Shown: piece by piece, positions 1 to 5,490 of the stretch
How the letters are laid out: each line of letters opens with the position of its first letter
Position numbering within the stretch: position 1 is the stretch's first letter
Assembly (NCBI GenBank): GCA_024762735.1
Contig: JANTGU010000027.1
Coordinates: 1-13,801 of the forward strand
From: Bacteroidales bacterium
GTDB lineage: Bacteria; Bacteroidota; Bacteroidia; Bacteroidales; F082
Length of the DNA: 13,801 nucleotides
Direction: 5' to 3'
Made by a program: the position numbers and the translations under genes
Notes under the pieces: generated by a model
What the model saw: the letters and a program-made list of their open reading frames with translations, nothing else
Told to the model about the DNA's origin: nothing
The model's database searches: none

Positions 1-509
1 TTGGATTGAATCCTGATGGAACACCCATTGAAATGTATCCTGACGGTGCTGAAGTAAATGCAGATATGCCTGCCATGCTTTCTGTTGGTGGACAGATTAA
101 TGTTAGCAAAGTGGTTACTTTCCACGCTGGTTTCCATACTTACTGGGATTCAAAAACCGACTGGGCTAATGTGGGTACCAAGATTAACAGAAATTTCCAG
201 GAGTATGCTTTAGGTGCTGAGTTTCATGTAAACGAACACCTGTTGTTAAGTACAGGATATTTGTACGCTACTCCCGGGGTTAACGATTCGTACCAGTCTG
301 ACTTAAGTTATAGCCTTAACACCAGTACTGTGGCACTTGGTGGAGCTTATAAAATTAACGACAAGTTTACCCTTCAATTTGGAGGTTACCTGGTAAATTA
401 TCAATCACAATCATTACCGGGTTCCTACGATGGAACAGCTTTTATGCAAACCTATGCTAAAGACCTTTGGGCGGTTTCGTTAGGACTTGATTTTACCCTG
501 GGTAAATAA
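1..509 (+). CDS. Outer-membrane transport protein, FadL/OmpP1-like, C-terminal part (5' end outside window)
   Basis: This open frame enters from the left edge, so the protein N-terminus is not visible; about 168 residues remain. They are a run of alternating amphipathic strands rich in Gly, Tyr, Asn and Thr (for example FHAGFHTYWDS, YALGAEFHVNE, LLLSTGYLYATPG, VALGGAYKIND) ending in VSLGLDFTLGK, which is the look of the last strands of an outer-membrane beta-barrel. The pattern, with a Gly/Tyr-rich strand followed by an A/G-T-P-G-V turn, resembles the Bacteroidota branch of the FadL/OmpP1 family, which takes up hydrophobic substrates across the outer membrane. The barrel assignment is fairly firm; the FadL assignment and any substrate are inference. 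The gene is followed by a strong terminator, so it is the last gene of its transcript. Another barrel family remains possible. Confidence 0.65.
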   Translation, partial: GLNPDGTPIEMYPDGAEVNADMPAMLSVGGQINVSKVVTFHAGFHTYWDSKTDWANVGTKINRNFQEYALGAEFHVNEHLLLSTGYLYATPGVNDSYQSDLSYSLNTSTVALGGAYKINDKFTLQFGGYLVNYQSQSLPGSYDGTAFMQTYAKDLWAVSLGLDFTLGK

Positions 510-530
510 TTAATGCAATATTTTAATACA

Positions 531-561
531 AAGGCCGCGGAGTATTTCCGTGGCCTTTTTT
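531..561 (+). terminator. Rho-independent terminator after the FadL-like gene
   Basis: Arms AAGGCCGCGG (531-540) and CCGTGGCCTT (548-557) pair over 10 bases with a single G-T wobble, closing a 7-base loop, and are followed directly by a T-rich tract. It begins about 22 bases after the stop codon at 507-509 and ends just before the next gene, so the downstream gene needs its own promoter or read-through. Confidence 0.85.
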
Positions 562-573
562 ATTTTGTAAATC

Positions 574-1257
574 ATGAAAACTATCTCTCTTTTTCTGGTA
601 CTACTGGCTTTTGGTTTTGGAGAAACAGAAGCGCAAAGCCTGGTTAAACCAAATTTTGCTGCCAGTAGCCACCCGGTTACTATTGATCGGGTTTTAAAAA
701 CCGATACTTCCTTTGTGGTGCAAATTACCCTGGAAAATAAACTGCCTAACGGCTATTTTTGTGCAGGAAAGGAGATTGTGCTAAAGGATATTGTTTCAGA
801 TAAAAAAATCCAAATGAATCATGCCGAAGGTGTGCCCGTTTGTCCTGAAGTTTATCACTTTAAATGGGTGGGTGAAAAGCTTCAATTCTCCCTTTACTTT
901 CCGGTTGTTGACACTACAGTTCGTTATGCTGACATTATTGAGGTTTGTAATGAGAACTGTTTGGTGATAAACGGCTTGATTTTAGACCAAAAATTAAACC
1001 TTCTTATCGACAGGGGTTACGATGCTTATACCCATGAAAACCTTTCGCTGGCCCTTGAATCGTTCCAAGCAGCCATCAACCACTATCCCGATTACCCCTA
1101 CGGTTTTATGTATGGAAATGTAATCAGAATTCTTTTGGAAGAGAAAAATGTTAAAGAAGCCAAACAGTGGGCTCAAAAACTAAAAGATTCACGAATCAAC
1201 GATAAATACTCTGTCCTTCGACAACTATACGAAGAAAAGGGCTTCTCCATTGAATAA
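574..1257 (+). CDS. Secreted protein of unknown function with C-terminal TPR-like helices
   Basis: A 227-residue protein starting with a signal peptide (MKTISLFLVLLAFGFG, with probable cleavage near ETEAQ, residues 20-22). Residues about 25-135 look beta-rich and contain four cysteines (C63, C90, C125, C129), the last two in a CNENC arrangement; they could form disulfides in the periplasm. Residues about 148-205 are helical and TPR-like: an AxxxxxLxxALESFQAAIxxYPDYPY pattern followed by a second helix pair ending KNVKEAKQWAQKLK. I do not recognise a named family. TPR-like helices usually mediate protein contacts, so an envelope scaffold or assembly role is possible, but that is inference. The next gene follows after 48 bases on the same strand with no clear terminator between them, so the two may be co-transcribed. 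Confidence 0.75.
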   Translation: MKTISLFLVLLAFGFGETEAQSLVKPNFAASSHPVTIDRVLKTDTSFVVQITLENKLPNGYFCAGKEIVLKDIVSDKKIQMNHAEGVPVCPEVYHFKWVGEKLQFSLYFPVVDTTVRYADIIEVCNENCLVINGLILDQKLNLLIDRGYDAYTHENLSLALESFQAAINHYPDYPYGFMYGNVIRILLEEKNVKEAKQWAQKLKDSRINDKYSVLRQLYEEKGFSIE

Positions 1258-1305
1258 TCCAATTTAATTGTGTAAGGATTAAAGCCCGCTCACGACTATT
1301 TTACC

Positions 1306-2208
1306 ATGAAAAAAGTATGGTTAGCGGGTTTGTTGTTGTTTGCACTGTCTGTTGCAAATGGCCAGGGGTGTAGCGATGCAGGGGCTTGTTCGGTGGGTTC
1401 GATGGCTTTTTTAGAACCTGAAGAATCCGGGGCTTCTAAGTTAATGGTGTCGTTTGAACAAACCTTTGGCCTTGGCGAAAAATTCGTGCTCAGCGGGCAG
1501 TCAACGGCTTCCATACAATACCAGCTATTTCAAGGCACGCGATTACAACTTCGGGCACCGTTTATCTTTACTGTGGGAAATCTTGGTTCAACGGCCGGGG
1601 TGGGCGACATGATTTTCTCGGTTACACAAACCCTATTTGCCGGGCAGAAGCAGGGGGTAAGCTTTTTGGTGGGTACGAGGCTAAAAAGTAACAATGCTGA
1701 CTTTGAAGCTGACGGAAACCCGCTGCCCATGGCTTATCAAACCAGTTTGGGGAGTTATGATATTTTATCAGGAATATTTTACTACTGGAAAAAATGGGAT
1801 TTATATCTTGCCTATCAGCATCCTTTTAACAGAAACAATAATCACTATTTGCACCCATCCGGGGAAACCAATACTCAAAAACTCTACTACGAATCGGCAC
1901 AACTAAAGCGGGGCGATGATTTGTATCTAAGGCTCCGGCATCATTTTTTGTTAAACAACAAAAATACCATTAAAGCCACGATGTTAGGTATTTATCGCCT
2001 TCAGCAAGATCAGATAATGAAAAATAATGAAAATGTTTACCTGGCCGGTTCCAAAGGATTAACCCTTAACCTAGGCATTACTTACATCGTGAAATTAAAA
2101 AACAGGAAGTCTGTGGAGTATGCGCTCTCTTTTCCTGTTATCGACCGAAAATACCGTTCCGACGGGTTAACCAGAAATTTGGTGCTAAGCGTGAAGGTGG
2201 GATTATAA
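1306..2208 (+). CDS. Predicted outer-membrane beta-barrel protein with N-terminal GCSDAGACS motif
   Basis: A 300-residue protein with a clear signal peptide (MKKVWLAGLLLFALSVANG). The mature N-terminus carries GCSDAGACS (C22, C28), a short cysteine pair that I recall from similar Bacteroidota proteins but cannot link to a function; the residues before C22 do not form a good lipobox. The rest is a series of amphipathic strands with aromatic girdle residues (TASIQYQLFQGTRLQLRAPF, SYDILSGIFYYWKKWDLYLA, NLGITYIVKLKNRKSVEYAL) and a terminal strand NLVLSVKVGL, consistent with a barrel of about 12 to 14 strands. It follows the TPR-like secreted protein after 48 bases, so a joint envelope role is plausible. 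The gene ends at a convergent junction filled with repeat hairpins. Confidence 0.7.
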   Translation: MKKVWLAGLLLFALSVANGQGCSDAGACSVGSMAFLEPEESGASKLMVSFEQTFGLGEKFVLSGQSTASIQYQLFQGTRLQLRAPFIFTVGNLGSTAGVGDMIFSVTQTLFAGQKQGVSFLVGTRLKSNNADFEADGNPLPMAYQTSLGSYDILSGIFYYWKKWDLYLAYQHPFNRNNNHYLHPSGETNTQKLYYESAQLKRGDDLYLRLRHHFLLNNKNTIKATMLGIYRLQQDQIMKNNENVYLAGSKGLTLNLGITYIVKLKNRKSVEYALSFPVIDRKYRSDGLTRNLVLSVKVGL

Positions 2209-2285
2209 GAAAACAATGAAACTTCCATGACGGTCTAAAGACATACCCGACGAAGATGTTGGGGTGGGGCAGGGAAATGATTATC

Positions 2286-2334
2286 CGACCCTGTAGGGGT
2301 CGAATCTTATTAGCCCGGGGTGAAACCCCGGGTA
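2286..2334. repeat. Two adjacent REP-like GC-rich hairpins
   Basis: The first is CGACCC (2286-2291), loop TGTAG, GGGTCG (2297-2302). The second is CCCGGGG (2314-2320), loop TGAAA, CCCCGGG (2326-2332), extendable by one G-T pair. Both are perfect in their core arms. They are of the REP-like type often found in several copies in convergent spacers of Bacteroidota genomes. They may act as bidirectional terminators or mRNA-stabilising stems for the two converging genes, or be substrates of a REP-associated transposase; no such transposase is in this window. Confidence 0.7.
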
Positions 2335-2352
2335 TAAAGAAAAATTGAACCT

Positions 2353-2423
2353 GTTTTGGCGCGATTTTTTTTGCATTAGCCCTGCGCTCGCCGAAGGGCA
2401 GCATGAAAAAATCGTGACAAAAC
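2353..2423. repeat. Long imperfect inverted repeat, possible degenerate miniature element
   Basis: The left arm (2353-2376, beginning GTTTTGGCGCGATTTTTT) is matched by the right arm (2403-2423, ATGAAAAAATCGTGACAAAAC on the + strand, 21 bases of which the outer GTTTTG/CAAAAC and the GATTTTTT/AAAAAATC blocks pair). Inside sits a second stem, GCCCT (2379-2383) with AGGGC (2395-2399). The result is a nested stem-loop of about 71 bases. It could be a remnant of a miniature inverted-repeat element or a long terminator; I see no flanking duplication that would prove transposition. Confidence 0.5.
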
Positions 2424-2590
2424 ATAAAGAACACAATTTTAGTAGAACACAAAATTATAAAAGATGAAAAAAAGTTTTGCCTAAATTTGTCGGAATTAGA
2501 ATCTGACTCAAAAAACAATCAAAAAACTATCCTGAGCATATAGCCTCCCAACCCCCTCTGTCGAAGTGTAAACCCGAAGGTACAACAACC

Positions 2591-3595
2591 TTACAAAAAT
2601 GCTTTCACCTTGGAAACCATGGCGTCAGTATCCTGGTCCATCATACACTTAAAATGTTTTTTCGGGCAGTGGTTATGGCCTATCTTGCTGCACGGGCGGC
2701 ACGACAGGTTTTTCACTTCTGAAAGATAAACTTTATCCTCGTTACCAGGCATGTAAGGCGTCATGCCAAATTCGGGAACCGTGTTGCCCCATACAGCAAT
2801 GACCGGTTTCTTCAAAGCGGCACCCATGTGCATGAGTCCTGTGTCGTTGGTGATAAGCACGCTGCATTGCCTGACCAACGATGCCGATTGATTTAAATTG
2901 AATTGACCACAACTGTTAACCACTATCTTGCCGGGCGTACATTTTATAATTTCTTTACCACGTGCCGCATCCTCTTCGCCACCCAACAAAACCACAGGCA
3001 GGTCAAGTTTGTTGATTATTTCGCTCACTTTTTCGGCCGGTAATATTTTAGTAAAATGCTGTCCGCCGATGGCCACGGCAAGGTAGCCATTGGCAAAAGA
3101 CGGGTCAACTTTTTCAGCTGCTATTTCATCTTTTGCAGGGATAAAGTAGTCGAGACCCAGATTGTCGTTAAAAACTTTCAACGGTTTTACCGATTCAAAA
3201 TACCGGTCAACAATATGGATGGCAGGCAACCGGTTTATTTTAAAATTGACCAGCAGCCACTTTTGGATATTCAGTTTTGGAAAAGAGGCCGACGGGACTT
3301 TCAGCGTCGTTTTAATGTTTCCCGACCGCAGGTTTTTTTGCAGGTCAATCACAAAATCATAATGCTCATTTTTCAACCTGGCAAGCACCTCCTTTTCACT
3401 CTTGTCAAATTTAAACACCTTGTCAATATGGGGGTTGTTCTCATACAAGAAGGCGTACTTTTTTTTAACCACCGTGTGCAGTTCGCAATTGAGTTGAGTT
3501 TTCAACGCTCGAACCACGGGAGTAGTAAGCACAATATCGCCAATGGAGCTGAACCGTATGAGGAGGATTTTTTTCAATGACCTGAATTTATTCAA
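2591..3595 (-). CDS. Glycosyltransferase family 9 protein (ADP-heptose:LPS heptosyltransferase-like)
   Basis: A 334-residue GT9 protein. The N-terminal Rossmann domain opens with LLIRFSSIGDIVLTTPVVRA (residues 11-30), the family hallmark, and the C-terminal domain carries the nucleotide-sugar signature TNDTGLMHMGAALKKPVIAV (249-268) with D251. Such enzymes transfer heptose, or a related sugar from an activated donor, to the lipopolysaccharide core on the cytoplasmic face of the inner membrane; the sugar here is not predictable. Near the C-terminus is a four-cysteine cluster, C299, C302, C310 and C317 (SCRPC...HNHC...KC), which recurs in a subset of GT9 proteins. No ATG start is available: the frame is closed upstream by a TGA, and the possible starts are TTG at 3595 or TTG at 3577. 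The latter gives MKKILLIRFSS, the more usual family N-terminus. A 32-base-period array lies upstream. Confidence 0.88.
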   Translation of the reverse strand: MNKFRSLKKILLIRFSSIGDIVLTTPVVRALKTQLNCELHTVVKKKYAFLYENNPHIDKVFKFDKSEKEVLARLKNEHYDFVIDLQKNLRSGNIKTTLKVPSASFPKLNIQKWLLVNFKINRLPAIHIVDRYFESVKPLKVFNDNLGLDYFIPAKDEIAAEKVDPSFANGYLAVAIGGQHFTKILPAEKVSEIINKLDLPVVLLGGEEDAARGKEIIKCTPGKIVVNSCGQFNLNQSASLVRQCSVLITNDTGLMHMGAALKKPVIAVWGNTVPEFGMTPYMPGNEDKVYLSEVKNLSCRPCSKIGHNHCPKKHFKCMMDQDTDAMVSKVKAFL

Positions 3596-3624
3596 TAAAA
3601 GATTTATTCATTTCCATAACGTCA

Positions 3625-3644
3625 AAATACCTGCATTGGTATTT
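3625..3644. promoter_or_regulatory. Perfect 7-base inverted repeat upstream of the GT9 gene
   Basis: AAATACC (3625-3631), six-base spacer, GGTATTT (3638-3644). It lies about 30 bases upstream of the first possible GT9 start and overlaps a TATTTTG run on the minus strand that resembles a -7 box with one base missing. This fits an operator or a short leader hairpin; no supporting second copy was found. Confidence 0.35.
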
Positions 3645-3667
3645 ATGATTAATATACGCCTGAACAC

Positions 3668-3788
3668 GCCTTGAAGACTGCAAAAACAGGCTTGAATATG
3701 CAAGAAAAAATACAAAAACAGGCCTAATTATGTAAATAAAATGTCAAAATTAGGCCTAAATATGCAATTCAAATTGCATATTTAGGCC
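3668..3788. repeat. Noncoding direct-repeat array with exact 32-base phase
   Basis: A core of the form GGC(C/T)T(A/G)A(A/T)TATG(C/T)AA starts at 3689 (GGCTTGAATATGCAA), 3721 (GGCCTAATTATGTAA) and 3753 (GGCCTAAATATGCAA), and a further GGCC starts at 3785: all exactly 32 bases apart. A weaker copy (GCCTTGAAGACTGCAA) starts at 3668. The spacers are also related, with AAAAACAGGC preceding the 3689 and 3721 copies. The array lies between the two minus-strand genes, after the rubredoxin-fusion gene and about 90 bases upstream of the GT9 start. Three helical turns between copies would place a bound protein on one face of the DNA, so an operator array for the GT9 gene is a reasonable reading; a decaying minisatellite is the alternative. 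Confidence 0.7.
3753..3788 (-). terminator. Near-perfect 36-base palindrome, possible terminator of the rubredoxin-fusion gene
   Basis: GGCCTAAATATGCAATT (3753-3769) is the exact reverse complement of AATTGCATATTTAGGCC (3772-3788), with only two bases between. On the minus strand it lies 41 bases after the stop of the rubredoxin-fusion gene and is followed by a weakly T-rich TAATTTTG. The stem is AT-rich and the T tract is poor, so terminator function is uncertain; a high-affinity site for a dimeric regulator is equally possible. Confidence 0.45.
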
Positions 3789-3829
3789 AATAATTTAATA
3801 ATGCTTTTGTTGATTGGAATCCAAACGGG

Positions 3830-4549
3830 TTAGTCAATTGGTTCGAATTCCGATTTCTCGGCACCGCAGTCGGGGCAGGTCCAGTCGTCGGGGATATCTT
3901 CAAAAGCAGTGCCCGGGGCAATGCCGTTATCAGGGTCGCCCAATGCAGGGTCATACACCCAACCGCAATCCATACATTCGTACTTTTGTAATTTCTTTTC
4001 AGGTTTTGGCTCCGGTTTTGGCAGGGCAGCCTCTTTACGCATCTCTTTCGAGAGGTAGGTAGGAGCATTTTTAGGCGCAATGCCTTTAAACACGGTGTGG
4101 AAATAGTCGTAGGTTAACGAGGGATCATCGGTGAGCATCTCTCCATCTTTTAATAAGCCTATAAAAAGATAATGCGTACCTAAATCAATGGTGTCAACCA
4201 AATCAAACGCCATCCACGAAACAGAACCTTCGGTAACTACCGGAATGCCATCAGGCGTGTTAAACGATTCCACATTTTCAAACTTATCGACTTTGGCGCC
4301 TGACCGGTATCCGAACTTGTTGATTAACTCGCGCTCGCAGTTTTGTGCAAGCACCGAGACGGAGAATTGTTTTCTTTCCAAAATCATCGAAGCGGTTACA
4401 TTATCTTTATGACAGCTAATGCCGAATTGGGGCGGTTCAGAAGTGAGTTGAAATGCTGTGTTGGCCACGTATCCGTTCTTTTTACCATCCCATTCGGTGG
4501 CAATAATGTACAAACCATAGCTTATGGTTTTAAAAATATTTGGGTTCAT
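3830..4549 (-). CDS. hrb: Flavin reductase-rubredoxin fusion (high-molecular-weight rubredoxin)
   Basis: A 239-residue two-domain electron carrier. Residues 1-165 form an FMN-binding split-barrel flavin reductase domain (flavoredoxin type; KNGYVANTAFQLTSEPPQFG and YLFIGLLKDGEML are typical segments). A Pro/Lys/Glu linker (about 176-188) leads to a C-terminal rubredoxin domain with both iron-binding pairs intact: C192-M-D-C195-G and C225-P-D-C228-G, and the usual GWVYDPALGDPDNGI and DDWTCPDCG context. This is the arrangement of the Hrb proteins of anaerobes, in which NAD(P)H electrons pass through flavin to rubredoxin and on to a flavodiiron protein reducing O2 or NO. No flavodiiron gene is in the window, so the partner is unknown. 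The ATG start at 4549 is well placed. The gene is transcribed divergently from the 4621 gene. The symbol rests on domain architecture only. Confidence 0.9.
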   Translation of the reverse strand: MNPNIFKTISYGLYIIATEWDGKKNGYVANTAFQLTSEPPQFGISCHKDNVTASMILERKQFSVSVLAQNCERELINKFGYRSGAKVDKFENVESFNTPDGIPVVTEGSVSWMAFDLVDTIDLGTHYLFIGLLKDGEMLTDDPSLTYDYFHTVFKGIAPKNAPTYLSKEMRKEAALPKPEPKPEKKLQKYECMDCGWVYDPALGDPDNGIAPGTAFEDIPDDWTCPDCGAEKSEFEPID

Positions 4550-4599
4550 TGTGCGTTGTTATGTTTGTTAATAAAGCTGTAAATATACCTATAAACGAT

Positions 4600-4607
4600 T
4601 AACTTTG
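4600..4607 (+). promoter_or_regulatory. Candidate -7 promoter box for the 4621-8132 operon
   Basis: TAACTTTG matches the Bacteroidota -7 consensus TAnnTTTG exactly and lies 13 bases before the ATG at 4621, implying a very short leader. I see no TTTG at the expected -33 distance, so the call rests on the -7 box and position. Confidence 0.5.
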
Positions 4608-4620
4608 CCGCTTATTACAA

Positions 4621-5490
4621 ATGAAAAAGATGCAAAAAATCATAAAAACATTTCTTTTTGTCTGTTTAACATCCTGGATTTCTTTTGCCTTTCCTCAATC
4701 CTTTTCGCTGAATAACACTGAGGGGGGACAGGATGAAGCCATCCTGCACATGATGAATAAACAGGTGAACCAGTTTTTTAGAAGGTTCAACATGGAAGAG
4801 GATCAGTTCGGGAAATTGCTCAAGACTACCGATTCGCGCTATCACAACCGGAAAATAAGAATAAAACTGTTGGATCAAATGTTTGATGTTCACAACCCCC
4901 GAACCAACAGCACGTTGAAAAAGTACTTTATTGAGGATGTAACGAACAAAAAAAATCCGTTTTACCTTGAGTTTTTAGATCATAACTGGTTTGCCGAGGT
5001 GGCTGCTACTTTTACCTCGGAAGGAAAAGACCAGCATTTGATTTTGTTTTTGAGGCTCGAAGAGTCGGGATTGGGATCCAAGTGGGTCATCAGCAATGTT
5101 TATTACAACTATACCAGCAGTTTTTTCCCTGATATCGACAGCACCGAAGCCATGAAATATTTTCTGCATCCGCAAAGCCACGAGCTCGATTTTATGAACC
5201 TTCATAAAGCGCTGGATCACCCGTCGCGCATTCAGTATTACGCTTCCGATAATTTCCAGCCCGATTACCTCACCCTCTTTTTTTACCTGATGAAAACAGA
5301 CAAGCTAAAGTTTAAAGAAATTACGCATGTAAAATTCCATTTTTTCCAGATACCCGATTGGTATTTCGAGTTGTCCTATTATAATCGAAGTGATACCAAT
5401 TCAGGGTGGTTAATCTCCAACCTGAAGTATGTAAAAGAGGATGAAAAGCCCGAATTAATTAGATTTTATAAGTCATGTACCGAAGATTGA
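4621..5490 (+). CDS. Secreted protein of unknown function, coupled to the downstream LRR protein
   Basis: A 289-residue protein with a signal peptide (hydrophobic core TFLFVCLTSWISFAF, probable cleavage near FPQS, residues 25-27). ATG codons at 4621 and 4630 are both possible starts; both keep the signal peptide. I do not recognise a family. The body is rich in aromatic residues and predicted mixed alpha/beta: a helical region (about 38-95, with RKIRIKLLDQMFDV) followed by strands (WFAEVAATFTSEGKDQHLIL, KWVISNVYYNYT) and, near the end, an alternating segment (LKFKEITHVKFHFFQIPDWY) and SGWLISNLKYV. This sequence of a helix, then strands with a repeated WxISN motif (residues about 156-160 and 268-272) suggests two related NTF2-like or cystatin-like units, which is inference. 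Its stop codon overlaps the LRR gene start by 16 bases, so the two are very probably translated from one mRNA. Confidence 0.8.
   Translation: MKKMQKIIKTFLFVCLTSWISFAFPQSFSLNNTEGGQDEAILHMMNKQVNQFFRRFNMEEDQFGKLLKTTDSRYHNRKIRIKLLDQMFDVHNPRTNSTLKKYFIEDVTNKKNPFYLEFLDHNWFAEVAATFTSEGKDQHLILFLRLEESGLGSKWVISNVYYNYTSSFFPDIDSTEAMKYFLHPQSHELDFMNLHKALDHPSRIQYYASDNFQPDYLTLFFYLMKTDKLKFKEITHVKFHFFQIPDWYFELSYYNRSDTNSGWLISNLKYVKEDEKPELIRFYKSCTED

Larger units (their letters stand above)
2209..2590. other. Convergent intergenic region with repeats and no gene
   Basis: This 382-base stretch lies between the 3' ends of the barrel gene (+) and the glycosyltransferase gene (-). I see no credible gene. It holds two compact GC-rich hairpins (2286-2302 and 2313-2333) and one long imperfect hairpin (2353-2423). 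The remainder, 2424-2590, is AT-rich. A TAAATTTG match to the -7 box at 2482-2489 has no gene downstream on that strand, so I give it no weight. Confidence 0.7.

Noticed and set aside
2482..2489. TAAATTTG promoter-like match
   Set aside because: No gene or structured RNA candidate follows on the + strand and no -33 element precedes it; AT-rich spacers give such matches by chance.
2138..2518. Open frame of 126 codons on the minus strand
   Set aside because: It runs through the REP-like hairpins and the 3' end of the barrel gene; its translation (for example PGVSPRANKIRPLQG) simply reflects the repeat sequences.
3056..3580. 174-codon open frame on the + strand within the GT9 gene
   Set aside because: It lies entirely antisense to a gene with strong GT9 motifs and shows no domain, promoter or signal of its own.
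3668..3788. CRISPR array
   Set aside because: The units are degenerate, the conserved core is too short, the 'spacers' resemble each other, and there are no cas genes in the window.
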